A stretch of DNA of 64,000 nt from Pontibacter sp. E15-1 (GTDB lineage Bacteria; Bacteroidota; Bacteroidia; Cytophagales; Hymenobacteraceae): contig NZ_JAKVIR010000010.1 of assembly GCF_022601975.1 (NCBI RefSeq), positions 1 to 64,000 of the forward strand. The letters are read 5' to 3'. Position numbers and translations under genes: made by a program. How positions within the stretch are numbered: position 1 is the stretch's first letter; the number at the start of each line of letters is the position of its first letter. The notes below the pieces were generated by a model. The model ran no database searches and had not been told where the DNA came from. It worked only from the letters and a program-made list of their open reading frames with translations. Shown here piece by piece: positions 8,137 through 17,911 of the stretch.

Positions 8137-10911
8137 ATGACCCACTTATACCGCCTCGTTTTTTCTCTTCTTGTGGTGATGTGCTGCCTGATGCAGGCCC
8201 GCGGCCAACAAGCCAATCCCCCAGTGGTGACCGGTTCTTTCAACAAGGCTTCCTTAGAGGATTTTGTGCGGGAAGTGGAGGCGCAGACACAGTACCGGGT
8301 ATACTTCGATGCCGCTGCCACCGATAGCCTCTCCATTACGCTGCAGGTAAAAGACCAGCCCTTGCCCACCGTGCTCAGCCAGGTTTTTCAGGGCACAGCT
8401 TTCCATTTCGCCATTGATGATGCCGGGCACCGGGTGTTCGTCACCAGCGGAACGCCGCTAAGCGTGCGCCTGCCGGAGGATTTTTTCGAACGGAAGAAAA
8501 CGCCGGCAGAGGATGCCCCGCAAATGGCACTGCTGGCGCCGGAGGCACGGAGTGCAAAGAAAGCGGGCTCGGAGCTGAAGCTGTATGAGATCGGCGTGAG
8601 GCGGGAGGGAGCCACGGGCAACGCAAACCTGGCCGGGCACCTGCGCGACATCAAAACCGGCGAAGCCATCATCGGTGCCGCCATATACATCGAGTCGCCG
8701 CTGATCGGCACCACCTCCGACCAGTATGGCTATTACTCCCTGACCCTGCCGGTGGGCCGCCATGAGCTGAAAGTAAAGGCCATCGGGCTACAAAACACCC
8801 GCCGCCAGATCATGCTGTATGCCGACGGAAAACTGGACATCGAGATCGCCGAAGACGTCCGGACGCTGAAGGAGGTATTGGTGGAGGCTGAGAAAGACCG
8901 CAACGTGTCGGGCCTGCAGATGGGTATGGAAAAGCTGGATATCCGCACGATCAAGCAGGTGCCCACAGCCTTCGGCGAGACCGATATCCTGCGCGTGGTG
9001 CTCACGCTGCCCGGCGTGAAGTCGGTGGGGGAGAGCAGCACCGGCCTGAACGTGCGCGGCGGCAGCACCGACCAGAACCTGATACTCTTCAACGACGCCA
9101 CCATCTACAATCCCTCGCACCTGTTCGGCTTCTTCTCGGCCTTCAACCCGGACATTCTCAAAACGGTGGAGCTGTATAAAAGCGGCATCCCGGCCAAATA
9201 TGGCGGGCGTTTGTCGTCGGTGCTGGAGGTGACGAGCCGCGATGGCAACAAAAAGGAAATCTCGGGCTCGGGCGGCATCGGGCTGCTCACCAGCCGGCTT
9301 ACCCTCGAAGGCCCGATCAAAAAAGACAAAACATCCTTTATGATCGGGGGGCGCAGCACCTACTCCGACTGGCTGCTGAAAGAGCTGCCCAACAAATCCT
9401 TCAACGAGAGCTCCGCCTCCTTTTATGACATCAACGGGCACATCAGCCACGAGATAGACGACAAGAACACGCTGTACCTGAACGGCTACCGCAGCAAAGA
9501 CAAGTTTCAGCTGGGGGCCGACACGCTGTACCAGTTTGCCAACCAGGCGGCAAGCCTCAAGTGGAAGCATATTTTCCAGAACAAGCTGTATGGCGTGCTC
9601 ACGGGCGTTTACAGCCACTATGATTACGACGTGGCCAGCAAGAAAAACCCCGTAAACGCCTCCAGGCTGACGTTTGGTATAAACCAGGCCAACCTGCAAG
9701 CCGACTTCAGCTACTTCCCCGCCTCCAAACATACCGTGGATTTTGGCGCGAGCTCTATTTTATACAACGTGAACCCCGGCACCCAGACGCCGAACAGCCC
9801 CGAGTCGCTGGTGATGCCGGACCGGCTGCAGAAGGAGCGCGCCATTGAAAGTGCCCTGTATGTGTCCGATCGGTTTGATGTGAGCCCCCGCTTCTCCGTT
9901 GCCGTCGGGCTGCGCTATTCGCTGTTCAACGCGCTGGGGCCGCGCGCCGTGAACGAGTACGCGCCCGGTGCCCCGAAGTCGGAGGGCACGATACAGGACA
10001 CGGCTGTATACAGCGCAGGCGATGTGTTTGCCACCTACCAGGGGCCGGAGTACCGGCTGTCGGCCAGAATGGGCGTTTCGGACAACTCGTCGGTGAAGGT
10101 CAGTTTCAATCGCCTGCGGCAGTACATCCACATGCTCTCCAACACCACGTCTATGTCGCCCACCGATGTATGGAAGCTGAGCGATGCCAACATCAGGCCG
10201 CAGGTCGGCGACCAGCTGGCGCTTGGCTACTACCGCAACTTCCGGGCAAACACGATCGAGTTCTCGGTGGAGGGCTACTACAAGTGGATGCGGGACTTCC
10301 TGGACTACAAGAGCGGCGCGACGCTGATCATGAACCACCACATCGAGACGGACGTGGCCAGCGCAGAAGGCAAGGCGTATGGCGTGGAGGTGCTGCTCAA
10401 GAAATCGACCGGCAAGCTGAACGGCTGGGCCAGTTATACCTATTCGCGCACGCTGGTGCGCGTGGACGACGCCGAAACCGGGGAGAAGATAAACAACGGG
10501 GCCTGGTACCCCAGCAATTACGACAAGCCGCATGATTTTACGTTTATCGGCAACTACCGCTTCAGCCAGCGCTTCAGCTCCTCCTTGAATTTTACCTACA
10601 GCACCGGCCGGCCGATCACGCTGCCCCTTGCCAAATACACGATGGGCAACAGCCAGCGCATTTACTACTCCGAGCGCAACGCCTACCGCGTGCCCGATTA
10701 CTACCGCCTGGACTTTGCGCTGAACATAGAGGGCAACCACAAGGTGCAGAAGCTGGCGCACAGCTCCTGGACGCTGGCCGTCTACAACGTGACGGGGCGC
10801 AAGAACCCATACTCCATCTACTTTAAGTCGGAGGAGGGCAGCATCAAGGGGTATAAAATGTCCATTTTCGGACAGCCGATCCCGACCATCACCTACAACT
10901 TTAAATTCTAA
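8137..10911 (+). CDS. TonB-dependent receptor with STN and regulatory domains
   Basis: The ATG at 8137 gives 924 residues with a signal peptide (MTHLYRLVFSLLVVMCCLMQ, cleavage after ARGQ); an upstream in-frame TTG would only add a non-signal extension. An STN domain (about 25-105) is followed by a carboxypeptidase-regulatory-like domain (about 163-245, with YGYYSLTLPVGRHELKVKAIG) and a plug (about 265-390, with LNVRGGSTDQNLILFNDATIYN). The rest is a beta-barrel ending in an aromatic residue (YNFKF). An STN domain often couples receptors to FecR-type anti-sigma signalling, but no sigma/FecR pair is nearby. The stop overlaps the next gene by one base. Confidence 0.9.
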   Translation: MTHLYRLVFSLLVVMCCLMQARGQQANPPVVTGSFNKASLEDFVREVEAQTQYRVYFDAAATDSLSITLQVKDQPLPTVLSQVFQGTAFHFAIDDAGHRVFVTSGTPLSVRLPEDFFERKKTPAEDAPQMALLAPEARSAKKAGSELKLYEIGVRREGATGNANLAGHLRDIKTGEAIIGAAIYIESPLIGTTSDQYGYYSLTLPVGRHELKVKAIGLQNTRRQIMLYADGKLDIEIAEDVRTLKEVLVEAEKDRNVSGLQMGMEKLDIRTIKQVPTAFGETDILRVVLTLPGVKSVGESSTGLNVRGGSTDQNLILFNDATIYNPSHLFGFFSAFNPDILKTVELYKSGIPAKYGGRLSSVLEVTSRDGNKKEISGSGGIGLLTSRLTLEGPIKKDKTSFMIGGRSTYSDWLLKELPNKSFNESSASFYDINGHISHEIDDKNTLYLNGYRSKDKFQLGADTLYQFANQAASLKWKHIFQNKLYGVLTGVYSHYDYDVASKKNPVNASRLTFGINQANLQADFSYFPASKHTVDFGASSILYNVNPGTQTPNSPESLVMPDRLQKERAIESALYVSDRFDVSPRFSVAVGLRYSLFNALGPRAVNEYAPGAPKSEGTIQDTAVYSAGDVFATYQGPEYRLSARMGVSDNSSVKVSFNRLRQYIHMLSNTTSMSPTDVWKLSDANIRPQVGDQLALGYYRNFRANTIEFSVEGYYKWMRDFLDYKSGATLIMNHHIETDVASAEGKAYGVEVLLKKSTGKLNGWASYTYSRTLVRVDDAETGEKINNGAWYPSNYDKPHDFTFIGNYRFSQRFSSSLNFTYSTGRPITLPLAKYTMGNSQRIYYSERNAYRVPDYYRLDFALNIEGNHKVQKLAHSSWTLAVYNVTGRKNPYSIYFKSEEGSIKGYKMSIFGQPIPTITYNFKF

Positions 10912-12086
10912 TGCAGCTACTTACCCGAACCCTGACCCATACCGTTTGCCTCTGTCTGCTGCTTTTGGCCGGCTGCGTGGAGCCCTATTCGCCGGAGGTG
11001 ATTGAAGGCCCGAACAATTTCCTGGTGGTGGATGGCACAATCAACGGCAACGGCGTTACCACCGTGCGGCTGTCGCGCACCCAAAACATCTCCGTAACAG
11101 GCCCGCCCTATGTAGAGTCGGGAGCCACGCTGCGGCTGGAGGAGGAGCAGGGCGCCCAGTATCCGATGGTGGAGACGGCACCCGGTACCTATACCAATGA
11201 AGGCCGCCTCCTGGACCGGAACCGCAAATACCGCCTTTATATCCGGACGGAGAGTGGCCAGGAGTACGCCTCAGAATACGTTACCGTGAAACAAACCCCG
11301 CCCATCGACGAGGTAGGCTGGGAGGCGCTGGACAATACGCTGCAGATTTACGTGAACACCCACGACCCTAATAATGACACGCGCTATTACCGCTGGGAGT
11401 ACGAGGCCACCTGGGCTTTCACGGCGGCCTACGCTACCTATCTGAAGTATGACGATTCCACCGGCACCATCGTCGCCCGGACGCGAGCCGATGAGAATAT
11501 TTACAACTGCTGGAAAACAGACTACTCCACGTCCCTAAAACTGGGAACCTCCGCCAAACTGAGTTCGGATGTGATCTACAAATACCCGATCCTGGCGCTG
11601 CCTTCCGGTTCTGAGGAACTGCGCCTGAAGTACAGCGTGCTGGTGAAACAGTATGCCCTGACGCAGGAGGCCTATGTGTACTGGGAAACGCTCCGGAAAA
11701 ACACCGAGAGTATCGGCACGCTGTTCGACCCGCTGCCCTCGCAGCTGACGGGCAACGTACACAGCCTCAGCAATGCCGCCGAGCCTGTGATTGGCTATGT
11801 GGGTGCCTCGTCGGGGCAGGAAAAACGGATTTTTGTGAGCCATGAGGAGCTTCCGCGCGAATGGAGAACCTTCTACCCGGTCTGCGAGCTTGACTCTGTC
11901 TTACCAACGCCGCCTAACGAAACGTTTAAGGATTTGGCTGAGCGATTCAAGGGGGGCTACTATATGCCTGTCGGGGAGATTTACCCGCCAGGGGCTCCGA
12001 GCCCGATTGGCTATTTGGGCGCCACCCTGCGCTGCGTTGACTGTCGCCTGCGCGGCACGAATGTGAAGCCTGATTTCTGGGAATAA
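10911..12086 (+). CDS. DUF4249 domain lipoprotein
   Basis: A 391-residue protein with a lipoprotein signal peptide: hydrophobic residues 12-20 then LLLAGC, so Cys22 is likely lipidated. The body has the DUF4249 hallmarks (NNFLVVDGTINGNGVTTVRLSR, then paired beta-strand repeats). DUF4249 proteins are regularly encoded after TonB-dependent receptors in Bacteroidota and are presumed surface-exposed partners, analogous in position to SusD. The start overlaps the receptor's stop, which supports one functional unit. Confidence 0.88.
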   Translation: MQLLTRTLTHTVCLCLLLLAGCVEPYSPEVIEGPNNFLVVDGTINGNGVTTVRLSRTQNISVTGPPYVESGATLRLEEEQGAQYPMVETAPGTYTNEGRLLDRNRKYRLYIRTESGQEYASEYVTVKQTPPIDEVGWEALDNTLQIYVNTHDPNNDTRYYRWEYEATWAFTAAYATYLKYDDSTGTIVARTRADENIYNCWKTDYSTSLKLGTSAKLSSDVIYKYPILALPSGSEELRLKYSVLVKQYALTQEAYVYWETLRKNTESIGTLFDPLPSQLTGNVHSLSNAAEPVIGYVGASSGQEKRIFVSHEELPREWRTFYPVCELDSVLPTPPNETFKDLAERFKGGYYMPVGEIYPPGAPSPIGYLGATLRCVDCRLRGTNVKPDFWE

Positions 12087-12103
12087 GGCCACCCCGACCC
12101 ACC

Positions 12104-14539
12104 ATGAGAAAAACGCTGATGAACATACTCGATCACCTGACCGCCGCACGCAGTGGCCGCCTGCCCGTCCTCCTGTGCCTGCTCCTTTGCCTGGCCGCAA
12201 CGCGCCCGGCTTTTGCCCAGACAGGGGCCCTTGCCCCGATACAGCAACAGTTTGACGCCTACCGGAAACAGGCCCTGCAGGAGAAGCTGTACCTGCACCT
12301 TGACAGGCCCTTTTATGCCTGCGGCGAAACCATGTGGTTCAAAGCCTATACCCTGGACGGCACCCTACACCAGCCGCTGGACCTGAGCAAAGTTGCCTAC
12401 GTGGAGGTGCTGGACGATACCCGCAAGCCGGTGCTGCAAGCAAAAATCGCCCTGAAGGATGGCGCAGGCAATGGCTCGTTCGTGTTGCCAACCACGCTGG
12501 CCTCGGGCAACTACACGGTGCGGGCCTATACCAGCTGGATGAAAAACTTCGATCCGGAGTTTTATTTTCAGGAGCCTGTCACCATCGTCAACTCATTCAC
12601 TGGCCTTGGCCCTGCCCCTGAGCAGGCACCGACTGCCTACGCCATACAGTTCTTCCCGGAAGGCGGAAACCTGGTGCAGGGCATCCCCGGCAAAGTGGCG
12701 TTTCAGGCGGTAAACAAAAAATCGGGCAAAGGCGCAGACTTTACCGGGCGGATTGTGGACGGGGAAGGTATGGAGGTGGCGCAACTGCGGCCACTCAAGT
12801 TTGGCATCGGGAACTTTACCTTTACGCCTACTGCCGGCACCACCTATACGGCTATCATCGAGTTTGCTGACAAGCGCGTGCTCCGGCAGCAGTTGCCGCA
12901 GGTGTATGCGCAGGGGTATAGCCTCCGCCTCAGGGAGCTGGACCCAAACCAGTTGCAGATCATGGTGAGCGGTCCGCAGACCGGGACGGTATACCTGCTG
13001 GGCCATGCCCGGCAAATGGTTGGGGTGGCGGAAAGCGCGGCGCTGCAGCAGAGCACGGCCACGTTCACGGTGGATACGCGCAAACTGCCCGAGGGAATCA
13101 ACCACTTCACGGTTTTCGACAGTCAACGGCAACCCGTGTGTGAGCGGCTGTACTTCAAACGGCCCACCCAAAAGCTGCTTGTGGAGGCAACAACCGACAA
13201 AAAGCAGTATGCCACCCGCCAGCAAGTAACGGCTAGCCTACTGACGCAGGCCTCCCCCGGAACGGCCATACCTGCTAACCTGTCGGTGGCGGTGTATAAA
13301 CTGGACTCGCTGCAGGCGGCAAGCCCAACGGACATTTATACCTACCTGTGGCTGACCTCTGACCTGAAAGGCACGATCGAACAGCCGTCCTATTATTTCA
13401 CGGCAAGCGGCCCGGTGGCGGATGAGGCACTGGACAACCTGATGCTGACCCACGGCTGGAGCCGTTTCAGATGGGAGGACGTGCTGCAGGCGCAACAGCC
13501 CGCTTATCCCTTCGCTCCGGAGTATGACGGGCACTTTATCAGGGGCAAGGTGACGGACGCTGCCACAGGGGTTAATGTGCGTAACGTGACGGCCTACCTG
13601 AGCGCCCCAGGCAAGCATGTGCGGCTCTACAGCTCGGCCAGCGACGCCAACGGGCTGGTTCAGTTTGAGATGAAGGATTTTTACGGGCCAAAGGAGATTG
13701 TGGTGCAGTCTGATTTCCAGAAAGACAGCAGCTATACCTTCGAGATCCTCAGCCCTTTTTCTGACAGATATGCCGCGCGCGCGCTGCCGCCTTTCGGGCT
13801 GGACGCACACCTGCGCACAGCCCTGACCCAGCGGCATATCGGCTTGCAGGTGGGGTATAGCTACCCAATTTCGCGCAACGTGTTCCGGGTGCCCGCCATC
13901 GATAGCACCGCTTTTTACGGCAAAACCGACGCGGCCTATTTGCTGGACGATTATACCCGATTTAAAGTGATGGAGGAGGTGATGCGGGAGTATGTGCCGG
14001 GGGTGCAGGTGCGACGGCGCAAGGGCAGGTTTCATTTCAACGTCTTGGATGCCACGCACTCGTCCCTGTTTTATACCGACCCGCTGGTGCTGCTGGACGG
14101 CGTCCCTGTTTTTGACATCGACAAGATCATGGCCTTCGACCCGCGCAAGGTTCGGAAGCTGGAGGTGCTCACCCGAAAATACTTCCTGGGCCCGAACATG
14201 TATACCGGCCTCGTGAGTTATACCACGTACCAGGGCGACCTGGCTGGGTTTCAGCTGGACCCGCGCGCGCTGTTGCTGGAGTACGAGGGGCTGCAGCTGC
14301 AGCGTGAGTTTTACGCACCAACCTACGGCACGCAGGAGCAGCATCAAAGCCGCCTCCCAGATTTACGCAACCTGCTGTACTGGTCTCCTGATGTGCGCAC
14401 CGGAACGGATGGGAAGAAAACCCTCAGCTTTTATACCTCCGACGAGGCAGGCAGGTATATCCTGGTGGTGCAGGGCCTCACGAAAGACGGCCGGGCAGGC
14501 AGCACAACCGTATCCCTGGAAATCAACCACACGCTGTAA
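12104..14539 (+). CDS. MG2-domain / TonB plug-like exported protein
   Basis: An 811-residue protein with a signal peptide ending near RPAFAQ (about residue 39). An alpha-2-macroglobulin MG2-like domain follows (EKLYLHLDRPFYACGETMWF, about 58-145) with further beta-sandwich domains. A C-terminal plug-like segment contains DPLVLLDGVPVFDIDKI and ARKVRKLEVL-type sequence (PRKVRKLEVL), normally seen in TonB receptor plugs, but no barrel follows. It starts 17 bases after the DUF4249 gene and completes the three-gene set. It is probably periplasmic and may contact the receptor or TonB; this is inferred. Confidence 0.8.
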   Translation: MRKTLMNILDHLTAARSGRLPVLLCLLLCLAATRPAFAQTGALAPIQQQFDAYRKQALQEKLYLHLDRPFYACGETMWFKAYTLDGTLHQPLDLSKVAYVEVLDDTRKPVLQAKIALKDGAGNGSFVLPTTLASGNYTVRAYTSWMKNFDPEFYFQEPVTIVNSFTGLGPAPEQAPTAYAIQFFPEGGNLVQGIPGKVAFQAVNKKSGKGADFTGRIVDGEGMEVAQLRPLKFGIGNFTFTPTAGTTYTAIIEFADKRVLRQQLPQVYAQGYSLRLRELDPNQLQIMVSGPQTGTVYLLGHARQMVGVAESAALQQSTATFTVDTRKLPEGINHFTVFDSQRQPVCERLYFKRPTQKLLVEATTDKKQYATRQQVTASLLTQASPGTAIPANLSVAVYKLDSLQAASPTDIYTYLWLTSDLKGTIEQPSYYFTASGPVADEALDNLMLTHGWSRFRWEDVLQAQQPAYPFAPEYDGHFIRGKVTDAATGVNVRNVTAYLSAPGKHVRLYSSASDANGLVQFEMKDFYGPKEIVVQSDFQKDSSYTFEILSPFSDRYAARALPPFGLDAHLRTALTQRHIGLQVGYSYPISRNVFRVPAIDSTAFYGKTDAAYLLDDYTRFKVMEEVMREYVPGVQVRRRKGRFHFNVLDATHSSLFYTDPLVLLDGVPVFDIDKIMAFDPRKVRKLEVLTRKYFLGPNMYTGLVSYTTYQGDLAGFQLDPRALLLEYEGLQLQREFYAPTYGTQEQHQSRLPDLRNLLYWSPDVRTGTDGKKTLSFYTSDEAGRYILVVQGLTKDGRAGSTTVSLEINHTL

Positions 14540-14740
14540 AGAAGGTTTTACACAGCCCCTCGCATACCTGCGCGGCCATACCCTATCTCGCTTAACCGAC
14601 GGATTCGGTAACCAGGTAAAGGTGTATGTGAAAATGCATCTGGCGTATCTGCGGGTTAGGCGAGTTGCGCGTGGCGTAACCTCAAATAGGGCAAACTTCG
14701 GAGGCGGTCCGGAGGGAAAAGCGCAAGAGTATACCGCAGC

Positions 14741-15928
14741 CTACTTTGGCCAGGTAAAGAAGAATGTGGTTTTCTGGCCGGGCTCCGACTGGATCCAGAC
14801 ACGGCCGCCACGGTCTGTCACGATTTTCCGGACAATGGCCAACCCAATGCCCGCCCCCTTGGTTTTGCCAACGTCCCGGAGCAGGCGCTCGAAAAGACCG
14901 AATACTTTCTGGTGGTGCTGAGGCGGTATGCCTGGCCCGTCGTCCTTCACACAGAAGGTATAGGTATCTGCGCCTTCTGACATGTCCACCCATACATTGC
15001 CCTTTCCGGGTTGGTGGTATTTGAAGGCGTTGGAAATCAGGTTCGCGAAAACCTGCCGCAGGAGGCCCTCCTCCGTGCCGAATACCGGCAGGCGCGGCGC
15101 GATGTGTAGCATCATATCCGGAGAGTGGCTGTGTTCCTTCGCTATTCCCCGAATCATCTCCCTGACGGAAACCTCAGTTTTTGGCTGCGCATCCACCGGA
15201 ATGACGGCATACTGCAGCAGCCCCGCTATCAGGTCTCTCATATCCACGGCCCGGTCCTGGATAAGGCCGAGATTCTCTGTCAGGCTGCTGTAGTCATTCG
15301 CGGCAAGGTCTTCCTGCAGCCATTCTACCACGCTGTGGATGTTCATGATCGGCTCTTCCAGGTCGCGGGTGATCACGTGCACGAAATTGTCGAGGTCGGC
15401 GTTGGCCTTGCGCAACCGCTCTTTTTCACTTTCCAGCTGCTTTTGCCTCAGGCGAAGTTCCAGGTGGGTGATCGCCTGGCGGGCCAAAACGTCCAGGGCG
15501 TTCCGCTGCTCGTCCGATAGCTGCTTCGGCACAGTGTCCATCACGCAGAACGTGCCCACTATGTGGCCCGAGTGGCTGATGAGCGGCGAACTGGCATAAA
15601 ACCTGATGTGCGGCGGGTTGGTTACAAACGGGTTTCTCCGAAAGCGGCTGTCCGCTAATGTGTCCCTGACCTCGAGCCTGCAGCCCTGTTGCAGGGCATG
15701 CTGGCAAAAAGAGTTCATCACAGCAGTCTCCGATATCTCTGTCCCCACCTTCGACTTCAGCCACTGGCGGTCGTTGGCAAGCAGGCTGATGTACGCAATC
15801 GGTGAGGCGCAGATATGGGCGGCCAGCACGGTCAGGTCATCGTAGTCTTTCTCAGCAGGTGTGTCCAGAATTTCATAGGCTTCCAGGGTTTTTAACCGTT
15901 CCTTTTCCTTTGCATCCAGGGCATCCAT
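14741..15928 (-). CDS. GAF-domain histidine kinase lacking the phospho-acceptor His
   Basis: A 395-residue cytoplasmic sensor kinase. An N-terminal GAF domain (about 20-155) is followed by a short coiled coil (about 157-182), a DHp region (183-250) and a HATPase domain (about 285-393). The ATP-binding boxes are intact: N300 in NLISNAFKYH, DDGPGIPP (329-336) and GAGIGLAIV (358-366). In the H-box, however, the usual SHDLxEPL reads TRDLEEPI, with Arg188 (codon CGC) where His is expected. No response regulator is adjacent. It may be a pseudokinase, or use another residue. It is a stand-alone gene facing purB-side DNA. Confidence 0.85.
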   Translation of the reverse strand: MDALDAKEKERLKTLEAYEILDTPAEKDYDDLTVLAAHICASPIAYISLLANDRQWLKSKVGTEISETAVMNSFCQHALQQGCRLEVRDTLADSRFRRNPFVTNPPHIRFYASSPLISHSGHIVGTFCVMDTVPKQLSDEQRNALDVLARQAITHLELRLRQKQLESEKERLRKANADLDNFVHVITRDLEEPIMNIHSVVEWLQEDLAANDYSSLTENLGLIQDRAVDMRDLIAGLLQYAVIPVDAQPKTEVSVREMIRGIAKEHSHSPDMMLHIAPRLPVFGTEEGLLRQVFANLISNAFKYHQPGKGNVWVDMSEGADTYTFCVKDDGPGIPPQHHQKVFGLFERLLRDVGKTKGAGIGLAIVRKIVTDRGGRVWIQSEPGQKTTFFFTWPK

Positions 15929-16290
15929 TTTTCCTCCTTTCTATCCATAAATAATGTTATAGTTATAAATTAGTGTACGGCGATATATGGAGGGTAGCTG
16001 AGTTTCCGGGCGCGGTGGGCTTGGTTTGGCGTGAGTGCCTGGCCGGCAAAAATAAGTGTCAAAAATGGCAGAAAGCCCGGAATGTGGCTGTGCTTTGCCT
16101 CAGCGTATATCTGCCCCTACAGGCGTCGTAACACTGGTTTTGAGAAGCTCGGAAGAAAAAAAATGAAGAAAAATTAACTTTCGATGGCATTTGCCAAAAG
16201 GCAGGAGCCGTGTCGCACACTGCCACCACCGTCAGCGCAGCCCTGCCAGGTTGGAGCGGGGGCTGCGCCGAAGTTAGCGGTTATCTTGTG
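15929..16290. other. Intergenic, no gene seen (362 bp)
   Basis: The stretch holds the presumed promoter of the GAF kinase (AT-rich 15945-15975) and the downstream flank of purB. No convincing open frame, RNA gene or strong hairpin was seen. Confidence 0.6.
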
Positions 16291-17643
16291 TTATAGTAAG
16301 TCTACGCCGGTATAATTATAAGGAGAGATTTGCTTCAGCTCGGCCTTGATCTCGTCGCTTACCTGAAGTGTGTCGATAAAGCCGTGAATGCTCTGCTCCG
16401 TTATTTTCTCGTTTTTGCGGGTCAGCTCTTTCAGCGCCTCATACGGCTGCGGATACCCTTCGCGGCGCAGCACTGTCTGGATGCCCTCGGCCACCACGGC
16501 CCAGTTGGCATCCAGGTGGGCACGCAGGGCCGCCTCGTTCAGCTCCAGCTTCCCGATGCCGCGCTCCAGCGATTTGAGGGCAACTACGATGTGCGCCAAA
16601 GGCACCCCCACGTTCCGAAGCACGGTGGAGTCGGTCAGGTCGCGCTGCAGGCGCGAGATCGGCAGCTTGGCCGACAGGTGCTCCAGCATGGCGTTGGCCA
16701 TACCCAGGTTTCCCTCCGCATTCTCAAAGTCGATGGGGTTCACTTTGTGGGGCATGGCCGACGAGCCCACCTCGCCCGCTTTGATCTTCTGCTTGAAATA
16801 TCCCATGGAAATATACTGCCATACATCGCGCGAGAAATCCAGCAGGATAGTGTTGAGGCGCTTCAGGCCGTCGAAGTAAGCCGCCAGGTTGTCGTAGTGC
16901 TCAATCTGGGTGGTATACTGGCTGCGCTGGAGCCCCAGTGCCTCCTGCACGAAGCGGTTGCCGAAGGCAGGCCAGTTGGTGTTGGGGTAGGCCACGTGGT
17001 GCGCGTTGAAATTGCCGGTGGCACCGCCGAACTTGGCCGAGAAAGGCACCTGCTGCAACTGGCCCAGCTGCACCTGCAGGCGCTCGGCAAATACCATAAA
17101 CTCTTTGCCGAGGCGGGTAGGGGATGCTGGCTGTCCGTGGGTATGCGCCAGCATCGGTATGTCTTTCCACTGCCGGGCCAGGTCGGCCAGCGTCTGGTGC
17201 AGGTTCTCGTAAGCGGGTTGCAGTACTGCTTTGTGGGCCTCCAGCAGCGAGAGCGGGATGGCGGTGTTGTTCACATCCTGAGAGGTCAGCCCGAAATGTA
17301 TAAACTCTTTATGGTCGCTGAGGCCCAGGGCGTCGAACTTGTCTTTCAGGAAATACTCCACGGCCTTCACATCGTGGTTGGTCACCTTCTCTGTTTCCTT
17401 AATGCGGAGCGCGTCTTCCTCGGAGAACTGGGTATAAATCTCGCGCAGCTTCGAAAACAGACTGGCGTCCACGCCCTGCAACTGCGGCAGCGGGAGCTCG
17501 CACAGCGCGATAAAGTACTCCACCTCTACCAGCACGCGGTAGCGGATTAGTCCGAATTCAGAGAAATAGGCGGCGAGCGCGGAGGCATGGCGGCGGTAAC
17601 GGCCATCTACCGGCGAAATAGCGGTAAGGGATGTCAGGTTCAT
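16291..17643 (-). CDS. purB: Adenylosuccinate lyase
   Basis: A 450-residue member of the fumarase/aspartase superfamily. It cleaves SAICAR to AICAR and adenylosuccinate to AMP in purine synthesis. The N-terminal SPVDGRYRRHASAL, the HFGLTSQDVNNTA segment, HTHGQPASPTRLGKE and the signature GSSAMPHKVNPIDFENAEGN are all present, with the flexible catalytic Ser loop. Length is normal. It is monocistronic and divergent from the GT51 gene. Confidence 0.95.
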   Translation of the reverse strand: MNLTSLTAISPVDGRYRRHASALAAYFSEFGLIRYRVLVEVEYFIALCELPLPQLQGVDASLFSKLREIYTQFSEEDALRIKETEKVTNHDVKAVEYFLKDKFDALGLSDHKEFIHFGLTSQDVNNTAIPLSLLEAHKAVLQPAYENLHQTLADLARQWKDIPMLAHTHGQPASPTRLGKEFMVFAERLQVQLGQLQQVPFSAKFGGATGNFNAHHVAYPNTNWPAFGNRFVQEALGLQRSQYTTQIEHYDNLAAYFDGLKRLNTILLDFSRDVWQYISMGYFKQKIKAGEVGSSAMPHKVNPIDFENAEGNLGMANAMLEHLSAKLPISRLQRDLTDSTVLRNVGVPLAHIVVALKSLERGIGKLELNEAALRAHLDANWAVVAEGIQTVLRREGYPQPYEALKELTRKNEKITEQSIHGFIDTLQVSDEIKAELKQISPYNYTGVDLL

Positions 17644-17911
17644 ACAGCAGAATGTTCTTTAGCCAAAGATACACACGTTTGCCGCAGGATGCCAAAAGGC
17701 TGCCCGCTGATTTAACTAAAACGTGACGCCAGAACGGTATGCGCCGGGCAATGGCCTGTGCGGTACGTGTTTAGCTGCGCAGGCAGGGTTGAGGCTGGCA
17801 CCATGCTTGTGCAGTATAGCCGTATACTATATCTTAAGCCCCATGCTTCCGTAGAACGTGGGGTGCGATTGCTGCGCCGCAACGCCGCGTATATGCCCGG
17901 AATAGCTTATA

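Noticed and set aside
17644..17911. tRNA gene in the purB/GT51 gap
   Set aside because: No cloverleaf or T-loop sequence could be recognised; none was found elsewhere in the window either.
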